Shown here in pieces: positions 4,940 to 5,761 of a stretch of DNA of 5,761 nucleotides. The notes beneath the pieces are model-generated. The model did no database searches, was not told where the DNA came from, and saw only the letters and a list, made by a program, of their open reading frames with translations. The DNA is from Campylobacteraceae bacterium (GTDB lineage: Bacteria > Campylobacterota > Campylobacteria > Campylobacterales > Sulfurovaceae), in NCBI GenBank assembly GCA_027083895.1, contig JALWMN010000077.1, positions 1-5,761 on the forward strand. The letters run 5' to 3'. The first letter of the stretch is position 1. Each line of letters starts with the position of its first letter. The position numbers and the translations under genes were made by a program.

Positions 4940-5761
4940 TTACTCTATCTCATCACAATAAATCTTACCCAAACAGCCATAATACTCTACCCTTCTATCA
5001 CGCATAAATGGCCAAATATCTCTTACCTCTTTGCATCTATTTAAATCTAGCTCTACTACTAAATTTTGCTCCTCCTCATTAGCTTGAGCCAAAAACTCCC
5101 CTTGTGGACCACAAATAAAAGAGTTCCCCCAAAATCGAATACCCTCCATTACACCGCTGCTATCAGCCTCAAAACCACATCTATTGCAGCTAATTACAGG
5201 TAATCCATTAGCAATTGCATGTCCCCTTTGCACCGTAATCCACGCATCTAACTGCCTCGCTTTCTCATCTTCGCTATCACTATCAAACCACCCAATTGCA
5301 GTTGGGTAGATTAAAACTTCAGCTCCCTTTAGAGCCATAATCCTTGCAGCCTCTGGAAACCACTGATCCCAGCAAACCAATACCCCAAGCCTACCAACGC
5401 TTGTATTAATTGGCTCAAAGCCCAAATCTCCAGGAGTAAAGTAAAATTTCTCATAAAATCCCGGGTCATCAGGAATATGCATCTTTCTATACTTACCAGC
5501 AACCTCCCCACAATCAAAAACAACAGCCGTATTGTGGTAAAGCCCAGGAGCTCTTTGCTCAAATAGCGAAGTTACTAGCACAATATCTAAATCCTTTGAA
5601 ACCCTTGCCCAAAACTCCACATCTTCCTTAAAACTCTTAGCATACTCAAAAAATTTCGTATCCTCACTCTGACAAAAATACTCCCCTTGGTGCAACTCTT
5701 GCAAAACCACTAATCTAGCCCCACTACTAGCTACCTCTTTAATCTTAGTCACAGTATCAGC
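4940..5761 (-). CDS. aguB: N-carbamoylputrescine amidase, 5' end cut by window edge
   Basis: Nitrilase-superfamily enzyme that hydrolyses N-carbamoylputrescine to putrescine, CO2 and ammonia, the last step of putrescine synthesis from agmatine; cytoplasmic. The frame is open to the window edge (273 codons), and about 20 N-terminal residues with the true start lie outside. Counting the GTG codon at 5750-5752 as residue 1, the catalytic triad is Glu19 (LQELHQGEYF), Lys90 (YRKMHIPDD) and Cys127 (VCWDQWFPE). YPTAIGW and WITVQRGHAIANGLPV fit the carbamoylputrescine branch better than beta-ureidopropionase or general omega-amidases. The GTG at 5752 is not the start, because conserved sequence continues upstream of it. 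The C-terminus (MRDRRVEYYGCLGK) is near the usual family end. The usual partner, agmatine deiminase, is not in the window. No clear terminator follows. Confidence 0.85.
   Translation of the reverse strand, partial: ADTVTKIKEVASSGARLVVLQELHQGEYFCQSEDTKFFEYAKSFKEDVEFWARVSKDLDIVLVTSLFEQRAPGLYHNTAVVFDCGEVAGKYRKMHIPDDPGFYEKFYFTPGDLGFEPINTSVGRLGVLVCWDQWFPEAARIMALKGAEVLIYPTAIGWFDSDSEDEKARQLDAWITVQRGHAIANGLPVISCNRCGFEADSSGVMEGIRFWGNSFICGPQGEFLAQANEEEQNLVVELDLNRCKEVRDIWPFMRDRRVEYYGCLGKIYCDEIE

Noticed and set aside
5329..5562. Second minus-strand frame inside aguB
   Set aside because: It overlaps the catalytic region of the amidase in another frame and has no independent support.

Overview
The window is low-GC, gene-dense bacterial DNA that reads best as a denitrifying or nitrate-respiring member of the Campylobacterota (Sulfurovum/Sulfurimonas/Nitratiruptor-like). 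That placement is an inference from base composition, protein style and gene content; no marker gene proves it. The theme is nitric oxide (NO) handling.

Left part (1-2455, minus strand): a respiratory NO reductase operon. Reading leftward from an FNR-type promoter there is a 109-residue three-helix membrane protein of unknown function, norC (membrane-anchored cytochrome c subunit), and norB (haem b/b3/FeB catalytic subunit, cut by the window edge after 466 codons). norB starts inside norC, with its Shine-Dalgarno sequence embedded in norC codons. NorC is unusually long (210 residues) because of extra sequence between the membrane anchor and the haem domain.

Middle part (2456-3576): a second FNR-type palindrome sits in a 105-bp divergent intergenic region. 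To its left is a 121-residue two-helix membrane protein (minus). To its right are a 128-residue single-helix membrane protein and a translationally coupled 62-residue two-helix protein (plus). None of the three is recognised. Both palindromes match TTGAT-N4-ATCAA exactly, and both lie 32 bp (centre to centre) from a -10-like hexamer, the class II activator geometry. The small membrane proteins and norCB therefore probably share one oxygen- or NO-responsive Crp/Fnr regulator. This is the best candidate here for an undescribed system: a set of NO-reductase-associated small membrane proteins.

Right part (3580-5761, minus strand): aguB (N-carbamoylputrescine amidase, 5' end off the window), a group II-like truncated haemoglobin, and a Nudix protein with an NUDT6-type N-terminal domain. 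The Nudix gene follows the globin in the same reading frame after one TAG stop and starts with TTG. The globin fits NO/O2 chemistry next to the NO reductase; the Nudix protein may be its co-expressed partner. The amidase belongs to polyamine synthesis and is probably a neighbour without a direct link. Its 3' flank holds a coding-like in-frame tail. No rRNA, tRNA, CRISPR array or insertion sequence was seen.
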